A program made the translations under genes and the position numbers. Positions 25,161 to 34,394 of a stretch of DNA of 64,000 bases are shown here, piece by piece. The DNA comes from Archangium sp. (GTDB taxonomy: Bacteria > Myxococcota > Myxococcia > Myxococcales > Myxococcaceae), in contig JAUXRX010000005.1 in NCBI GenBank assembly GCA_030681645.1, positions 1 to 64,000 of the forward strand. Direction: 5' to 3'. Within the stretch, counting starts at the first letter, position 1; each line of letters begins with the position of its first letter. The notes beneath the pieces were generated by a model. That model saw only the letters and a program-made list of their open reading frames with translations, ran no database searches and had not been told where the DNA came from.

Positions 25161-27632
25161 TTACTGGCCCGCCCCCGCCATCGCGGCCTCCAGCCGGGCG
25201 ACGTTGACGTCCTGAGCCTTCGCCCCCGCCGGGCTGTCGAGGATGCGCCCCTTCCGAATGGAGTCGAGCGCCGAATGGAGGCTCCCCATGCGCTCGTACA
25301 CTTCGGCCATCCGGTAGTGGAGGTCGGCCCGCGTCGACTCGATCCGCGAGGCCGTCTCCAGCGCCTCCAGGGCTCTGCCCCACCGCCCCTCCTGCATCAA
25401 CAGGGTCGCCTCCCGCTGGAAGAGCATCGAGCGCTGCTGTGGGCCCGTGGTGAAGGGGCGTGCGCGCTCGAGCACGGCCCTGGCCGCGGTCGGCCGGCCC
25501 CGGTTCGCCAGCATGTCCACCAGGCGCAAGGTCACCTCGAGTTGTTCCGGCGAGCGCGCCACCAGCTTCTCGATCGCGGCGAGCGCCTCATCAGCCCGCC
25601 CCAGCTTCTCGAGCAGGGCGACCCGAACGAGCTGCTGGGTGACGCTCTGCCGCTCAGCCTCGGGCAGGGTCTCCCACGACTTCAGCGCCGCTCGAGGATC
25701 GCCGCTCTCGGACTGCTGGCGCACCCGCAACACCGCCGCCTCGGTCCGGACCTCGTCGCCGACCGCGCTCACCTCAACCGCGTCCAGAAGCGCGATCGCC
25801 TCCGCGGTCTGCCCCCTGCGCTGAAGTCGTTGCCAGAGGTCGGTGAGGTGGCCCTTTCGATCGAGCAACACCCGGTCGAGCGCCTGGTGTTTCACCGCGA
25901 CCGCGAGCGCGAGGTCGATGGAGGACGCATCACCCAGACCCCACGCCGCCTTGAACTCGCCGAGGGCCTGCAGGGGCTGCCCAAGCCGAAGCAACGCGTT
26001 GCCCGCGGCGACGTGCGCGTGGGCATCATTGGGGCGGAGGAAGAGGAGCCGGTTCACCCAGGCCAGCGTCTCTCGTGGATCTGCGCGCTGCGCGAAGTCC
26101 GACGCGACGCTCGCATAGAGCACCCAGTCGGACGGGTGCCGGCTGATGAGCGAGACCGCCAGCTTCCGCACCTCGTCGACGGGCCTCCGCTCGCGAATGG
26201 CCCTGCCGAGCAACTCCTCTGCGTTGGAGTGCGTCGGGAGCCCGAACCACAGGGCCAGCACGGCGGGCGCCAGGACCGCCGCCACACGAATGGGCCCGTG
26301 CCAGCCGACGTTGCTGCGCTGCTCCCCAGACGAGCCGGCGCCGACGACGAGGCCCATCAACACCGAGGCCGAGATGGCCACCGCCTGCAGCTCGAGAGCG
26401 AAGTCGAAGACATCGTGTAGCAAGACGCCCACCAACCCGAGGAGCACTGTCCGCTCGAGTGGCAACGTGTAGACGCGCACCCAGGCGCGACGCACCACGA
26501 CGAGCGCGAAGAGCAGCAGCGCGATCGTCAGCGGCAGCCCCCAGTCGGACAGCGACTGAAACGCGACGTTCTCGGGGTGGGTGAAGGTGACGTCGAGCTG
26601 CTCGGTCTGCCAGCGGGTGAAGCCCAGCTCGAAGGCTCCCGAGCCCATTCCCAGCGGCCAGGTGTGCGCTTCCCCCTGCCACAGCATCGGCCAGAGCTCG
26701 ATCTTGGTGGAGCGCAGCTTCTCGACGGTGCTCACCGTCTCGGCCCTCGCCACCAGTTGCTCGAACGCCAACAACGCGGCGAACACCACGGTGGCGCCGA
26801 TCAAGACCCATGGGATGACCGAGCGAATGCCCCCGCCTCGCTGGGCCAGGACTGCAGCCCCGACCAACGCCCACGTCGCGACGAAGGTGACGATGCCGCC
26901 GCGTGAGAACGTGAGGAACACGGCCACGCCGCAGATGAACGCGACCGCGCCCCACCCGATGGCGGAGTCACGCGACTTCGTGCCCAGCGCGAGGCCGAGC
27001 GCAACGGTGGCGCTCAGGGCGAGGTAGGCGGCGAGGTGGTTCGTGTTTCCGAAGGGGGTGAGCAGGCTCAGCGTCGCGGTGAAGTGATGCACACCGAAGA
27101 GGGACTCGGCGCTGGCGAGGAGATGACCGAGGCCGGTGAGCGCGATGCTCAGACCCACGAGCGCCTGAAGACCGAGCAGCCGCTGCCGAGGGGCCTCGAG
27201 GCGGCCGAGCTCGAGCGCGACGAAGAGCATCGCGCCCAGACCGACGAGCCGCGCCAGCGCTCGTGCGGTCGAGGGCGGGTCGAGCGAAATGGGCCGCCAA
27301 CCCTCGAGGCCGAGCGGCACCAGGGCGAAGTCGCGCAGCTCGAAGGCCGGCACGGACAACACGCCCAATAGCGAAGGAGGCAGGGGAACCAGCTGGACAG
27401 CGCTGATGAGCGCTGCGCCAAAGGGGAAGATGAGGACCGGGTGTAAGCTCCAGCGCCGGTGGTTGCGCGCCGCTCCGACGGTCCACAACAGCAGCGCCGC
27501 GCTGCCGAGCCCGACCACCAGCCAGAGCGTCCAGCTGGGCGCTCCACCGAACGACCACGGGGCGGCGATCAGCGCGAGGCCGAGGGCTGCCTCAGCCGCA
27601 AGCCACCACCGGCTCTGATCCGACTTCGGCAT
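25161..27632 (-). CDS. O-antigen ligase/polymerase (Wzy/WaaL superfamily) fused to TPR repeats
   Basis: An 823-aa protein. The first 450 residues hold about a dozen membrane segments with a large periplasmic loop containing FGNTNHLAAYLAL and the pattern of the Wzy_C/WaaL superfamily. The remaining 370 residues are soluble helical TPR-like repeats (for example PNDAHAHVAAGNALLRLGQP). It would polymerise or ligate the repeat units in the periplasm, with the TPR part likely a docking surface for partners. It sits between the nucleotidyltransferase-fold gene (1-base overlap) and wzc (49-base gap). Confidence 0.85.
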   Translation of the reverse strand: MPKSDQSRWWLAAEAALGLALIAAPWSFGGAPSWTLWLVVGLGSAALLLWTVGAARNHRRWSLHPVLIFPFGAALISAVQLVPLPPSLLGVLSVPAFELRDFALVPLGLEGWRPISLDPPSTARALARLVGLGAMLFVALELGRLEAPRQRLLGLQALVGLSIALTGLGHLLASAESLFGVHHFTATLSLLTPFGNTNHLAAYLALSATVALGLALGTKSRDSAIGWGAVAFICGVAVFLTFSRGGIVTFVATWALVGAAVLAQRGGGIRSVIPWVLIGATVVFAALLAFEQLVARAETVSTVEKLRSTKIELWPMLWQGEAHTWPLGMGSGAFELGFTRWQTEQLDVTFTHPENVAFQSLSDWGLPLTIALLLFALVVVRRAWVRVYTLPLERTVLLGLVGVLLHDVFDFALELQAVAISASVLMGLVVGAGSSGEQRSNVGWHGPIRVAAVLAPAVLALWFGLPTHSNAEELLGRAIRERRPVDEVRKLAVSLISRHPSDWVLYASVASDFAQRADPRETLAWVNRLLFLRPNDAHAHVAAGNALLRLGQPLQALGEFKAAWGLGDASSIDLALAVAVKHQALDRVLLDRKGHLTDLWQRLQRRGQTAEAIALLDAVEVSAVGDEVRTEAAVLRVRQQSESGDPRAALKSWETLPEAERQSVTQQLVRVALLEKLGRADEALAAIEKLVARSPEQLEVTLRLVDMLANRGRPTAARAVLERARPFTTGPQQRSMLFQREATLLMQEGRWGRALEALETASRIESTRADLHYRMAEVYERMGSLHSALDSIRKGRILDSPAGAKAQDVNVARLEAAMAGAGQ

Positions 27633-28609
27633 CAGCCTCCTCGCCGCTGGCGCAGATACCGCTTCGCGCCATCGAGCAGATAGCGCGCACCTTGCCCCGG
27701 AGAGTCGACGAGGTACAGCCTCAGGAGGAACGAGCTGAGCGGGGCGTTGGACCAGCGCGCGTCCACGATCCGCTCGCCCGAGAAGAGTCGTGCGTCAACG
27801 CGGCGGCGAAGCCGCGACGTGGGAAACGCCGCCCGCGCGGCCCGAGGGATGGAGACCTCGAGGAGTCGTTCCAGCGAGTCGAGCGCTGCCGTCACCGGCA
27901 CGGCGAAACCGGAGGTGAAGGCGCGCTCAGCCATGAGCGCCCAATCGAGCCGCGGGGCGAAGTCGAGGTATCGCGCGAGGTCCACCAGCCACGAGATCCG
28001 AAGGAAGGCGTGGTTGGCGACGTGCGTCGCGAGATAGAGGAACTCATCTTCTGGCGCGAGCCAACGGACCTGGCGGCCGTCCAGCATCCCCAGCGTGGTG
28101 CGAGCGCGAATCTGTCGGTCGTCGAAGACGGCCCCCCCGAAGCCCGAGAAGAGGCGGAAGTGGAGTTCCACGAGCCCCGGCGGCCCGCTCCACGGGCGGT
28201 GGTGGTGCTCTTCGAAGATGTCTTCGACCCCGGGGACCGAGCTCAAGCGGAGGCCGAGCTTCGAAAGAGCAGCCTCCGCTGGAGGGACCTCCTCGGGGAG
28301 GACCAGCACGTCGACGTCCGAGGCGGGCCGGGCGAAGGGCTGGCCCGGGAAGAGCCGAGTGGCAAGCCCGTACCCCTTGAGGAGGACGGGAATGACCCCC
28401 TCTGCAGCGAGGCCATCGGTCACAGCCAGCGTCAGTCGCTTCAGCTTCACCCCATTGGCGACCTGTGCACGGGCGGCGCTCGTGATGGCCGCGGGGACCG
28501 GTTTGCCCGCCACGGACAGCTCGTCGGCCACCCAGGCGGCCAGGCCATGACGCAAGGCGGCCTGCTCCCAAGCTGGCCAGCGACCAAGGATTTCGAATAG
28601 GGGTCGCAT
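27632..28609 (-). CDS. nucleotidyltransferase-fold protein (NTP_transf_5 family)
   Basis: A 325-aa protein from ATG 28609 (MRPLFEILGRW). The core has LLKGYGLATRLFP, then RPASDVDVLVLPE, where the DxD of a nucleotidyltransferase fold is visible. VELHFRLF and VANHAFLRISWLVDLARYLD follow, the typical His-rich second half of this family. These proteins recur in exopolysaccharide loci but have no firm biochemical role. It is the first gene of the operon that continues with the TPR polymerase and wzc, and its start lies 26 bases from the divergent membrane-protein gene. Confidence 0.8.
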   Translation of the reverse strand: MRPLFEILGRWPAWEQAALRHGLAAWVADELSVAGKPVPAAITSAARAQVANGVKLKRLTLAVTDGLAAEGVIPVLLKGYGLATRLFPGQPFARPASDVDVLVLPEEVPPAEAALSKLGLRLSSVPGVEDIFEEHHHRPWSGPPGLVELHFRLFSGFGGAVFDDRQIRARTTLGMLDGRQVRWLAPEDEFLYLATHVANHAFLRISWLVDLARYLDFAPRLDWALMAERAFTSGFAVPVTAALDSLERLLEVSIPRAARAAFPTSRLRRRVDARLFSGERIVDARWSNAPLSSFLLRLYLVDSPGQGARYLLDGAKRYLRQRRGG

Positions 28610-28635
28610 CAGAGGAGACTCACCGCCGCCTTGCC

Positions 28636-29973
28636 ATGGAAGACCTGATCTTCGCACCGCTGGTGCTCATCATCGGCTTTGGGATTCACCAAGTGGTACT
28701 GCGACAGCACCCTCGAGAGTTCGAGCAGCGGCTCCTGAACCGAAGTTTTCTGGCACACATGACCGCGGGAGTGGGCCTGCTGCTCGTCTACACATTCTAT
28801 TACGACGGCGCTGGCGACATGATGAACTACCACCGTTACGGGGTGCCGATCACCGAGGCGCTCCGCTACGACTTCGGTGAGGTCTTCCCGGAGGTGTGGT
28901 CATTGTTCCTTCACGGCGAGTATCTGCTGCCCATCGAGCCAGTGGGGCTCGGCTCGACTGGAACGATGCAGGCCGTTGCCGTCGGCCTCTTCTACTTTCT
29001 TGGCAACTCCATCTACGCAGCGGCTCTCGTCATCAGTGTCTGTTCCTACATTGCCAAGGTACTGATCTACCGGGCGCTGCGCTCAGAGTTCGCCGACGCA
29101 GCGCATGAGAAGGTCCTGTTCGCATCGGCACTCTCCCCCACAGGCATCGTTTGGACGTGCGCAATCCTCAAGGAACCCGTCTTGATGGTGTTCTTTGGGC
29201 CAGCGTTTCTGGGACTCAAATGGCTCCTCGACGGTCGGCGAATCATCGGTGGCGTGGTCCTTCTGACGATCGGTAGCGCGGGCATTCTGCTGATCAAACC
29301 ATACGTATTGATCGCGCTTGCCCTCGCGGGAGGCGTGTGGATTTTTTGGGCCCGAACTCTTCGCTCTGGCGGGAACATCGTGGTGAAGCCCGCTTACTTC
29401 ATCGTCGCCGCGACCGTCGTCCTGCTCGGGTTCACGGTTGTCTCGAACTTCTTTCCTTCGCTCTCGCCAGACAAGGTCGCAGAGTCGATGCAGTACCAGC
29501 GGCGAGTGTCTGCGCAGGAGCGTGGCGGTTCCAACTTCTACCTCGAAGGGCGGGAGGCCCCGGCCCAAGAGGCGCCGAAGGAAGGTCTCCTTTCCCAAAT
29601 CGCCATCATGCCGTTGGCGCTGATCACCGCGCTTTTCAGGCCGTTCCTCTTCGAGTCCTTCAGCGCCATGCAGTTTCTCAACGCGATCGAGATGACGTGG
29701 CTCGCGGTGATGTTCCTCCAGATGGTCCGCCGAAACCGTTGGACGGACCTGTTGCGACGGGTGACCGCCAATCCTGCCCTTATGTTCTGTCTGGTTTTCG
29801 TCTTGGTCCTCGCGCTTGGCACCGGGCTCTCGACAGCAAACCTCGGGACGCTTTCACGCTACCGCGCGCCAATGATGCCGTTCTTCTTGCTGCTCCTCGT
29901 GATTCTCCGCGAACCCGAAAGCGCGCCCGCTCTCAAATCAAGCCTGCAATCGCTCAAGACCGTGCGGGCTTGA
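28636..29973 (+). CDS. polytopic membrane protein, Wzy-polymerase-like
   Basis: A 445-aa protein with 10-12 membrane segments and one long loop around residues 280-320 (rich in Gln, Glu and Arg). No named motif identifies it securely. Recurrent features are YYDGAGDMMNYHRYG early on and SPTGIVWTCAILKEPVLM in the middle, a pattern I associate with polysaccharide polymerase-like proteins of the EpsG/Wzy kind. Its base composition is visibly less GC-rich than the housekeeping genes downstream, as in several genes of the locus. It would be a second polymerase candidate. Its last 20 bases overlap the end of the convergent WecA-like gene. Confidence 0.65.
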   Translation: MEDLIFAPLVLIIGFGIHQVVLRQHPREFEQRLLNRSFLAHMTAGVGLLLVYTFYYDGAGDMMNYHRYGVPITEALRYDFGEVFPEVWSLFLHGEYLLPIEPVGLGSTGTMQAVAVGLFYFLGNSIYAAALVISVCSYIAKVLIYRALRSEFADAAHEKVLFASALSPTGIVWTCAILKEPVLMVFFGPAFLGLKWLLDGRRIIGGVVLLTIGSAGILLIKPYVLIALALAGGVWIFWARTLRSGGNIVVKPAYFIVAATVVLLGFTVVSNFFPSLSPDKVAESMQYQRRVSAQERGGSNFYLEGREAPAQEAPKEGLLSQIAIMPLALITALFRPFLFESFSAMQFLNAIEMTWLAVMFLQMVRRNRWTDLLRRVTANPALMFCLVFVLVLALGTGLSTANLGTLSRYRAPMMPFFLLLLVILREPESAPALKSSLQSLKTVRA

Positions 29974-31462
29974 GCCTGCCCCCCGGAGAACTCATAGCCT
30001 CGGCTGCAGGCTCCGTCAGCACCGGCACCCAGTCGCTTCCCACGCGCCGCAGGTGTTCCTCGAGCTGGTCGATGACGAGTTGGAGCAGGATGTCCATTTG
30101 CGGTGGAACGTCGCCGTACTCGCTCTTCCACGCGAAGCGAACCTCGCCTGTCTCGCCGAAGAAGGGAAACGCTGCCGCGGTCACGTCTCGCTCTGACATG
30201 TCCTGGTAGTCGTTCCCCGGCCAGCGCTTGATGAGCACGCCCTTGTGACGGAGCTCGATCGAATCGAGCCGAGCCTCACGCGCCAGCCAACCCAGCTGCT
30301 CCAGCAAACCGTCATGGGTCTTCTCGATGCCCCACTTCGCAGGCACCTTGAGGACCAACTTCCTCAGCCACTCGACGTGCCGGCTGCGAATGCGCTGCTT
30401 CTGCCGCCCAAGCACCATCAGATACTCGAAGTAGCCGATGAAGCGGATGAGCCCGAACAGCACAGCGCTCACGCCGAGGATCGCGGCGCCCACCTGCCAC
30501 TGCCGCCCGAACGCGATGGCGATGGCGCTGATGCACAGCAGCACCGTCACCCCGTAGATGATCAGCACCGCGCGGCGATGAGTGATGCCCATGTCGAGCA
30601 GCCGGTGGTGAATGTGCCCACGGTCCGGCGAAAACAGCGGCCTCTTCTCGAGGAAGCGCCGCACGATCGCGAGCAGCGTGTCGATGATGGGCACGCCCAG
30701 GGCGACGAGGGGCACCGCGATGGAAACCGCGGCGGACGCCTTCTGAAGCGGACCCGCGATGCTGCAGGCCGCCAGGATGAACCCGAGGAAGTAGCTCCCT
30801 GAGTCGCCCATGAAGATGCGTGCGGGGTTGAAGTTGAAGAAGAGGAAGCCGAGCACCGCCCCCGCCAGCGTCGCCATCACCAGCGCCACCAGCGTCGTCC
30901 CCATCAGCCACGCGACGACGAAGTTGGTCACCGCGGCGAAGAACACGACGCCCGCCGCGAGCCCATCGAGTCCGTCGATCAGGTTGACCGCGTTGATGAT
31001 GCCGACGATCCAGATGATCGTCAGCGGCAGCGAGAGCACGCCAGTGGTGAAGGTCGGGAGCAGCGGCAGATCCACCACGTCGACCCGGAAGCCGAAGTGC
31101 CACGCGATGGCGGCGGCGAGGATCTGCCCGTAGAGCTTGTAGAGCGCCCTCAGAGTCTTCAGGTCGTCGTACAGCCCGACCAGGAACATCACGCTTCCTC
31201 CAATGAGGAGGCCGAGGCCGAGGCGGAGTTGCTCCGGCTCGAGCAGCGAGTTCGCGAACCCGGTCGCGACCAGCGAGATGACCGTGACCATGAAGGCCGC
31301 GAAGATGCCCAGCCCACCCAGCCGCGCGATCGCCTGACCGTGGATGTGCCGCCCGCCGGGCGTCGAGACCGCGCCCCAGCGGAACGACAGCAGGCGTGCG
31401 ACAGGCGTCAAGGCCGAACCGGCCAGGGCCGCAATCACGAAGCTCGCGAGGTAGGTCTGCAT
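29954..31462 (-). CDS. WecA/MraY-family polyprenyl-phosphate sugar-1-phosphate transferase with C-terminal extension
   Basis: A 502-aa inner-membrane enzyme that would start repeat-unit assembly by placing a HexNAc-1-phosphate on undecaprenyl phosphate. About 11 membrane segments lie in residues 1-340. Catalytic signatures are GLYDDLKTLRALYKL, NAVNLIDGLDGLAAG, FMGDSGSYFLG and RGHIHHRLLDMGITHR. ATG 31462 has AAGGA 8 bases upstream, while TTG 31465 precedes it directly. Beyond residue 345 there is a soluble extension of about 155 residues that E. coli WecA (367 aa) lacks. It is mixed alpha/beta in character, and its function is unknown. Confidence 0.85.
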   Translation of the reverse strand: MQTYLASFVIAALAGSALTPVARLLSFRWGAVSTPGGRHIHGQAIARLGGLGIFAAFMVTVISLVATGFANSLLEPEQLRLGLGLLIGGSVMFLVGLYDDLKTLRALYKLYGQILAAAIAWHFGFRVDVVDLPLLPTFTTGVLSLPLTIIWIVGIINAVNLIDGLDGLAAGVVFFAAVTNFVVAWLMGTTLVALVMATLAGAVLGFLFFNFNPARIFMGDSGSYFLGFILAACSIAGPLQKASAAVSIAVPLVALGVPIIDTLLAIVRRFLEKRPLFSPDRGHIHHRLLDMGITHRRAVLIIYGVTVLLCISAIAIAFGRQWQVGAAILGVSAVLFGLIRFIGYFEYLMVLGRQKQRIRSRHVEWLRKLVLKVPAKWGIEKTHDGLLEQLGWLAREARLDSIELRHKGVLIKRWPGNDYQDMSERDVTAAAFPFFGETGEVRFAWKSEYGDVPPQMDILLQLVIDQLEEHLRRVGSDWVPVLTEPAAEAMSSPGGRLKPARS

Positions 31463-31516
31463 CAATGGTCCTTCGACTCGTCCCCGCGCCCCCTGGTGAC
31501 GTTCAGAGTCCTTGCT

Positions 31517-32632
31517 CTACCCCAGCAGGAGAGACCGGTACAACTCCAGGTGGCTCGCCAACACCCTGTCTTCGCTGAAGTTGTCACGGGCGTGTGCCGA
31601 GGCGAGCTGGCCCCAACGCTGCCGATCGGCCGGCGAGGCGATCAACTCGCTCAGCACCCGGGCCAACGCCCTTGAATCACGCGCTGGCACGAGGCGGCCG
31701 ATCAGCCCGTTGGCGACGGCGTCCCTGCAGCCCGGAACGTCCGTGGTGACGATGGCCCGCCCGGTCGCAGCGGCCTCCAGCAGCGCCCTGGGCATGCCTT
31801 CCCGATACGACGGCAGGCACACCACGTTCGCTTGACGGTACACGTCAGGCATGTCGCCGCGGTGGCCCCACCACTCGACGACCCCTTCCTGCACCCAGCG
31901 GTCGAGCTCGGCGCGGGGGATGCCCGCAGGGTTGCCCTCATCTTCCCCGCCCACCAGGGCGAAGCGGGCCGACTTTCCGAGAAGCCTCGCCGCCTCGACG
32001 AACTCGCGAACGCCCTTGTCGACCAGCATCCGGGCCGGCAGCACGACGAGCGGCGTTCCGGTCGGCTCTGCCGTCTGAGGGAAACGCGACAGGTCCACCC
32101 CCGAGCCGCGGATCTTCACGATGCGAGCGCCGTCGAGCACGCCGAGCTCACGCAGCGAAGCCTCGTCGTCGTCGTTCTGCAGGATCACCGCCGAGCCCGG
32201 CGTCGTCAGCGCCATCCGGTAGCCGGCCCGGAGGACCTGGCGGCGCACCTGCGCGCGGACACCGGACGACAGGAACACGTAGCCCAGGCCCGAGACCGCG
32301 TTGACCACCGCCCGAACGCCGTTCGCCCGCGCGGCGAGGCTACCGTAGAGCATCGCCTTCACGGTGATGTGGTGCACCAGGTCGGGCTTCAAGGAGCGGT
32401 AGAGGGAGCCGAGGTGCGCCAGCGCCATGGCCTCCTCGTGCGGACGCTGGCCCGTTCTCCGGAGCCGCCAGGCAACCGTCTCGCACCCCGCCTCCCGAAG
32501 GGTATTCAACCCCTGGCCCTCGGGCGCGATGGCGGTCACCCGATAGCCCGCCTTCAGCGCGCCGCGAACGAGGACGAGCCGATGCGACACAAGGAAATCG
32601 GCGTTGTTCACCACGAACGCAAGATGCGGCAT
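31517..32632 (-). CDS. GT4-type glycosyltransferase (PglA-like)
   Basis: A 371-aa GT-B enzyme. The N-terminus (MPHLAFVVNNADFLVSHRL) and VVNAVSGLGYVF are typical of the group that contains PglA-type HexNAc transferases acting early on lipid-linked oligosaccharides. The donor domain shows RGSGVDLSRFP, LPARMLVDKGV and SYREGMPRALLEAAATG, with the Glu of the EG...E motif. It lies 54 bases upstream of the WecA-like gene on the same strand, so it could add the second sugar after that enzyme. Start ATG 32632. Confidence 0.85.
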   Translation of the reverse strand: MPHLAFVVNNADFLVSHRLVLVRGALKAGYRVTAIAPEGQGLNTLREAGCETVAWRLRRTGQRPHEEAMALAHLGSLYRSLKPDLVHHITVKAMLYGSLAARANGVRAVVNAVSGLGYVFLSSGVRAQVRRQVLRAGYRMALTTPGSAVILQNDDDEASLRELGVLDGARIVKIRGSGVDLSRFPQTAEPTGTPLVVLPARMLVDKGVREFVEAARLLGKSARFALVGGEDEGNPAGIPRAELDRWVQEGVVEWWGHRGDMPDVYRQANVVCLPSYREGMPRALLEAAATGRAIVTTDVPGCRDAVANGLIGRLVPARDSRALARVLSELIASPADRQRWGQLASAHARDNFSEDRVLASHLELYRSLLLG

Positions 32633-32696
32633 TGATGGACGCTTCCTTAGCCGAGAACACTGGTACGAGGCGCCACTCGAACAGAGAAGTCACCTG

Positions 32697-33759
32697 ATGC
32701 GGCTCTTGTTTCTGGGCGTCCACGATCGCGACCGCTCGCCCAGCCAGCGATATCGCTTCGAGGCGTTCGAGCCCCACCTGCGCGCGAGGGGGATCGAGGT
32801 CGACTACGCCGGAGCGCTGACGGCAGCCGAGGCCCGCGACTTCTACGGGCAGGTCTCCCCCTGCGGAAGGGCCGCATCGCCGCCCGCGCGCTGCTCCGAC
32901 GGGCTGTGAGCCTGCTCCACCGCGCCGACGTGGTCTTCGTGCAGCGCGAGGCGTTCTTCCTCTTCAACGAGTGGAGCGAGTGGCTCGCTCACCTCCGGTG
33001 GTGTTCGACTTCGATGACGCCATCTGGATCCACGCCGTCTCGGAGGCGAACCGGCGCTTCGCCTTCCTCAAGAACGTCTCGAAGATTCCACGCATCGTGG
33101 GCATGGCCCACACCGTCATCGCCGGGAACGACTACCTCGCCACCTGGGCGCGCGCGTATTCGCAGAACGTTCACGTCATCCCCACCTGCGTCGACACGGA
33201 CCGCTTCTCACCGCCGCCGGCCAGGCCCGCAGCCGGCCCGGTCACCATCGGCTGGAGCGGTAGCCCTTCGACCTTCTCGCACCTCCGCCCCATCCTCCCT
33301 GCGCTCGAGCGGGTGAAGGCGCGCTACCAGGACCGCGTGCGGATCCGCGTCATGGGCGACCCTGCGTTCAACCATGCGCCGCTCGCGTTGAGAGGCGAGG
33401 CCTGGAACGCCGAGGCCGAGCTCGCCCTGCTCAGGGAGATGGAGATCGGGCTCATGCCGCTCCCCGATGACGAGTGGACGAGAGGGAAGTGCGGACTCAA
33501 GGGCCTCGTCTCGATGTCGATGGGCGCAGCCACCGTGATGAGCCCCGTCGGCGTCAACACCGAGATCGTTCAGCACGAGGTGAATGGCCTCCTCGCGCGC
33601 ACCGAGGACGAGTGGGTGGAGCTGCTCTCGCGGCTCATCGATGACGCCCCACTCCGCCGCCGAATCGGGGCCGCCGGCCGGCAGACCGTGGTCGAGCGCT
33701 ACTCCGTGGGGCGTTGGCAGGACCCGCTCGCCGACCTTCTGCTTCAGGCCGCCCGCTGA
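32697..33759 (+). pseudogene. GT4-type glycosyltransferase gene broken by two single-base frame changes
   Basis: The protein starts at ATG 32697 (MRLLFLGVHDRDRSPSQRYR, a good glycosyltransferase start with AGAGAAG upstream). The frame is lost in the C-run at about 32854-32859, resumes as RKGRIAARALLRRAVSLLHR, and is lost again near 32985. The third frame then continues as SPPVVFDFDDAIW to the stop at 33759. Each junction is repaired by adding one base. Together the three segments make one plausible ~354-aa GT-B enzyme with GSPSTF and KCGLKGLVSMSMG in the donor half. Apart from the frame breaks there are no stops, so this is either a recent pseudogene or a sequencing/assembly error. Confidence 0.8.
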
Positions 33760-33822
33760 AGTTTCAGTGAGTTGCCGGGGCGTGCCGGCCGAGTGTCAGT
33801 CCCCGGTGAGAGAACGTCGCGC

Positions 33823-34131
33823 ATGAAAGACGACGCACTCGATTCCCTCGTCACCCGCCTCTACCGCGCCGCGATGTCCATCAGCGACACCGGCTGGCAG
33901 GAGCTGCTCAAGAACGCCGCCTTCTCCCTCTCGGCGGGCTCCGCTCGGGGGGAACGGGGGGCGGCCCTCGTCGCCGCGGTCGCGCTCACCGATACCGTGC
34001 TGGTGCTCGCCGAACACGCGCATCACCTCGACGGCGGGCTCACTGCGGCGTTGAGGCAGGGGCTCCGTGAAGCGCTGGGCAAGCCGGCCACTCCTTCCAT
34101 CGACACAGGCCTCGGAGCGAGCGCCCGATGA
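33823..34131 (+). CDS. small helical protein of unknown function
   Basis: A 102-aa predicted all-helical soluble protein (MKDDALDSLVTRLYRAAMSI...) with no recognised motif. The Leu/Ala spacing through residues 1-80 would suit a helical bundle. The ATG at 33823 has GAGAG about 11 bases upstream; an in-frame start at 33772 has no support. An open frame also exists on the opposite strand, but its composition (Arg/Gly/Ser) is poorer. The stop overlaps an in-frame ATG of the downstream antitoxin frame. It might be an accessory of the toxin-antitoxin pair or an independent gene. Confidence 0.45.
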   Translation: MKDDALDSLVTRLYRAAMSISDTGWQELLKNAAFSLSAGSARGERGAALVAAVALTDTVLVLAEHAHHLDGGLTAALRQGLREALGKPATPSIDTGLGASAR

Positions 34132-34152
34132 GCGGCCCGCTTGTGGAGAGTC

Positions 34153-34166
34153 TGGCCATGTGGCCA
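34153..34166. promoter_or_regulatory. palindromic operator candidate before the antitoxin gene
   Basis: Two copies of the self-complementary hexamer TGGCCA are separated by TG, 13 bases before the antitoxin ATG at 34179. Phd/VapB antitoxins usually bind such palindromes to repress their own operon, so this is a reasonable autoregulatory site. No binding evidence is available from sequence alone. Confidence 0.35.
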
Positions 34167-34178
34167 ACTCAAGTGGTC

Positions 34179-34394
34179 ATGAAGAACCGCTCCATACCCG
34201 CGGCGAAGTTCAAGGCCAACTGCCTCAGCCTCCTCGATGAGGTCGCACGGAGCCGCGCTGAGCTCGTCGTCACCAGGCGTGGCACGCCCATCGCCCGGGT
34301 CGTCCCCCTCGAGCGACCCACGCGCCGGGCGAAGCTCAAGATCCGCTTCATCGGCGACGTCGTCGGCCCCAGCGAGCCCGAATGGAACGATTAG
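34179..34394 (+). CDS. Phd/YefM-type antitoxin
   Basis: A 71-aa antitoxin starting MKNRSIPAAKFKANCLSLLDEV, the standard N-terminal DNA-binding motif of the Phd/YefM family, followed by VVTRRGTPIARVVPLERP and a short basic then acidic tail that would wrap the toxin. ATG 34179 gives the family-length protein; in-frame ATGs at 34128 and 34158 are alternatives, the former overlapping the preceding stop. It overlaps the toxin gene by 13 bases, so the two are translated together. Confidence 0.85.
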   Translation: MKNRSIPAAKFKANCLSLLDEVARSRAELVVTRRGTPIARVVPLERPTRRAKLKIRFIGDVVGPSEPEWND

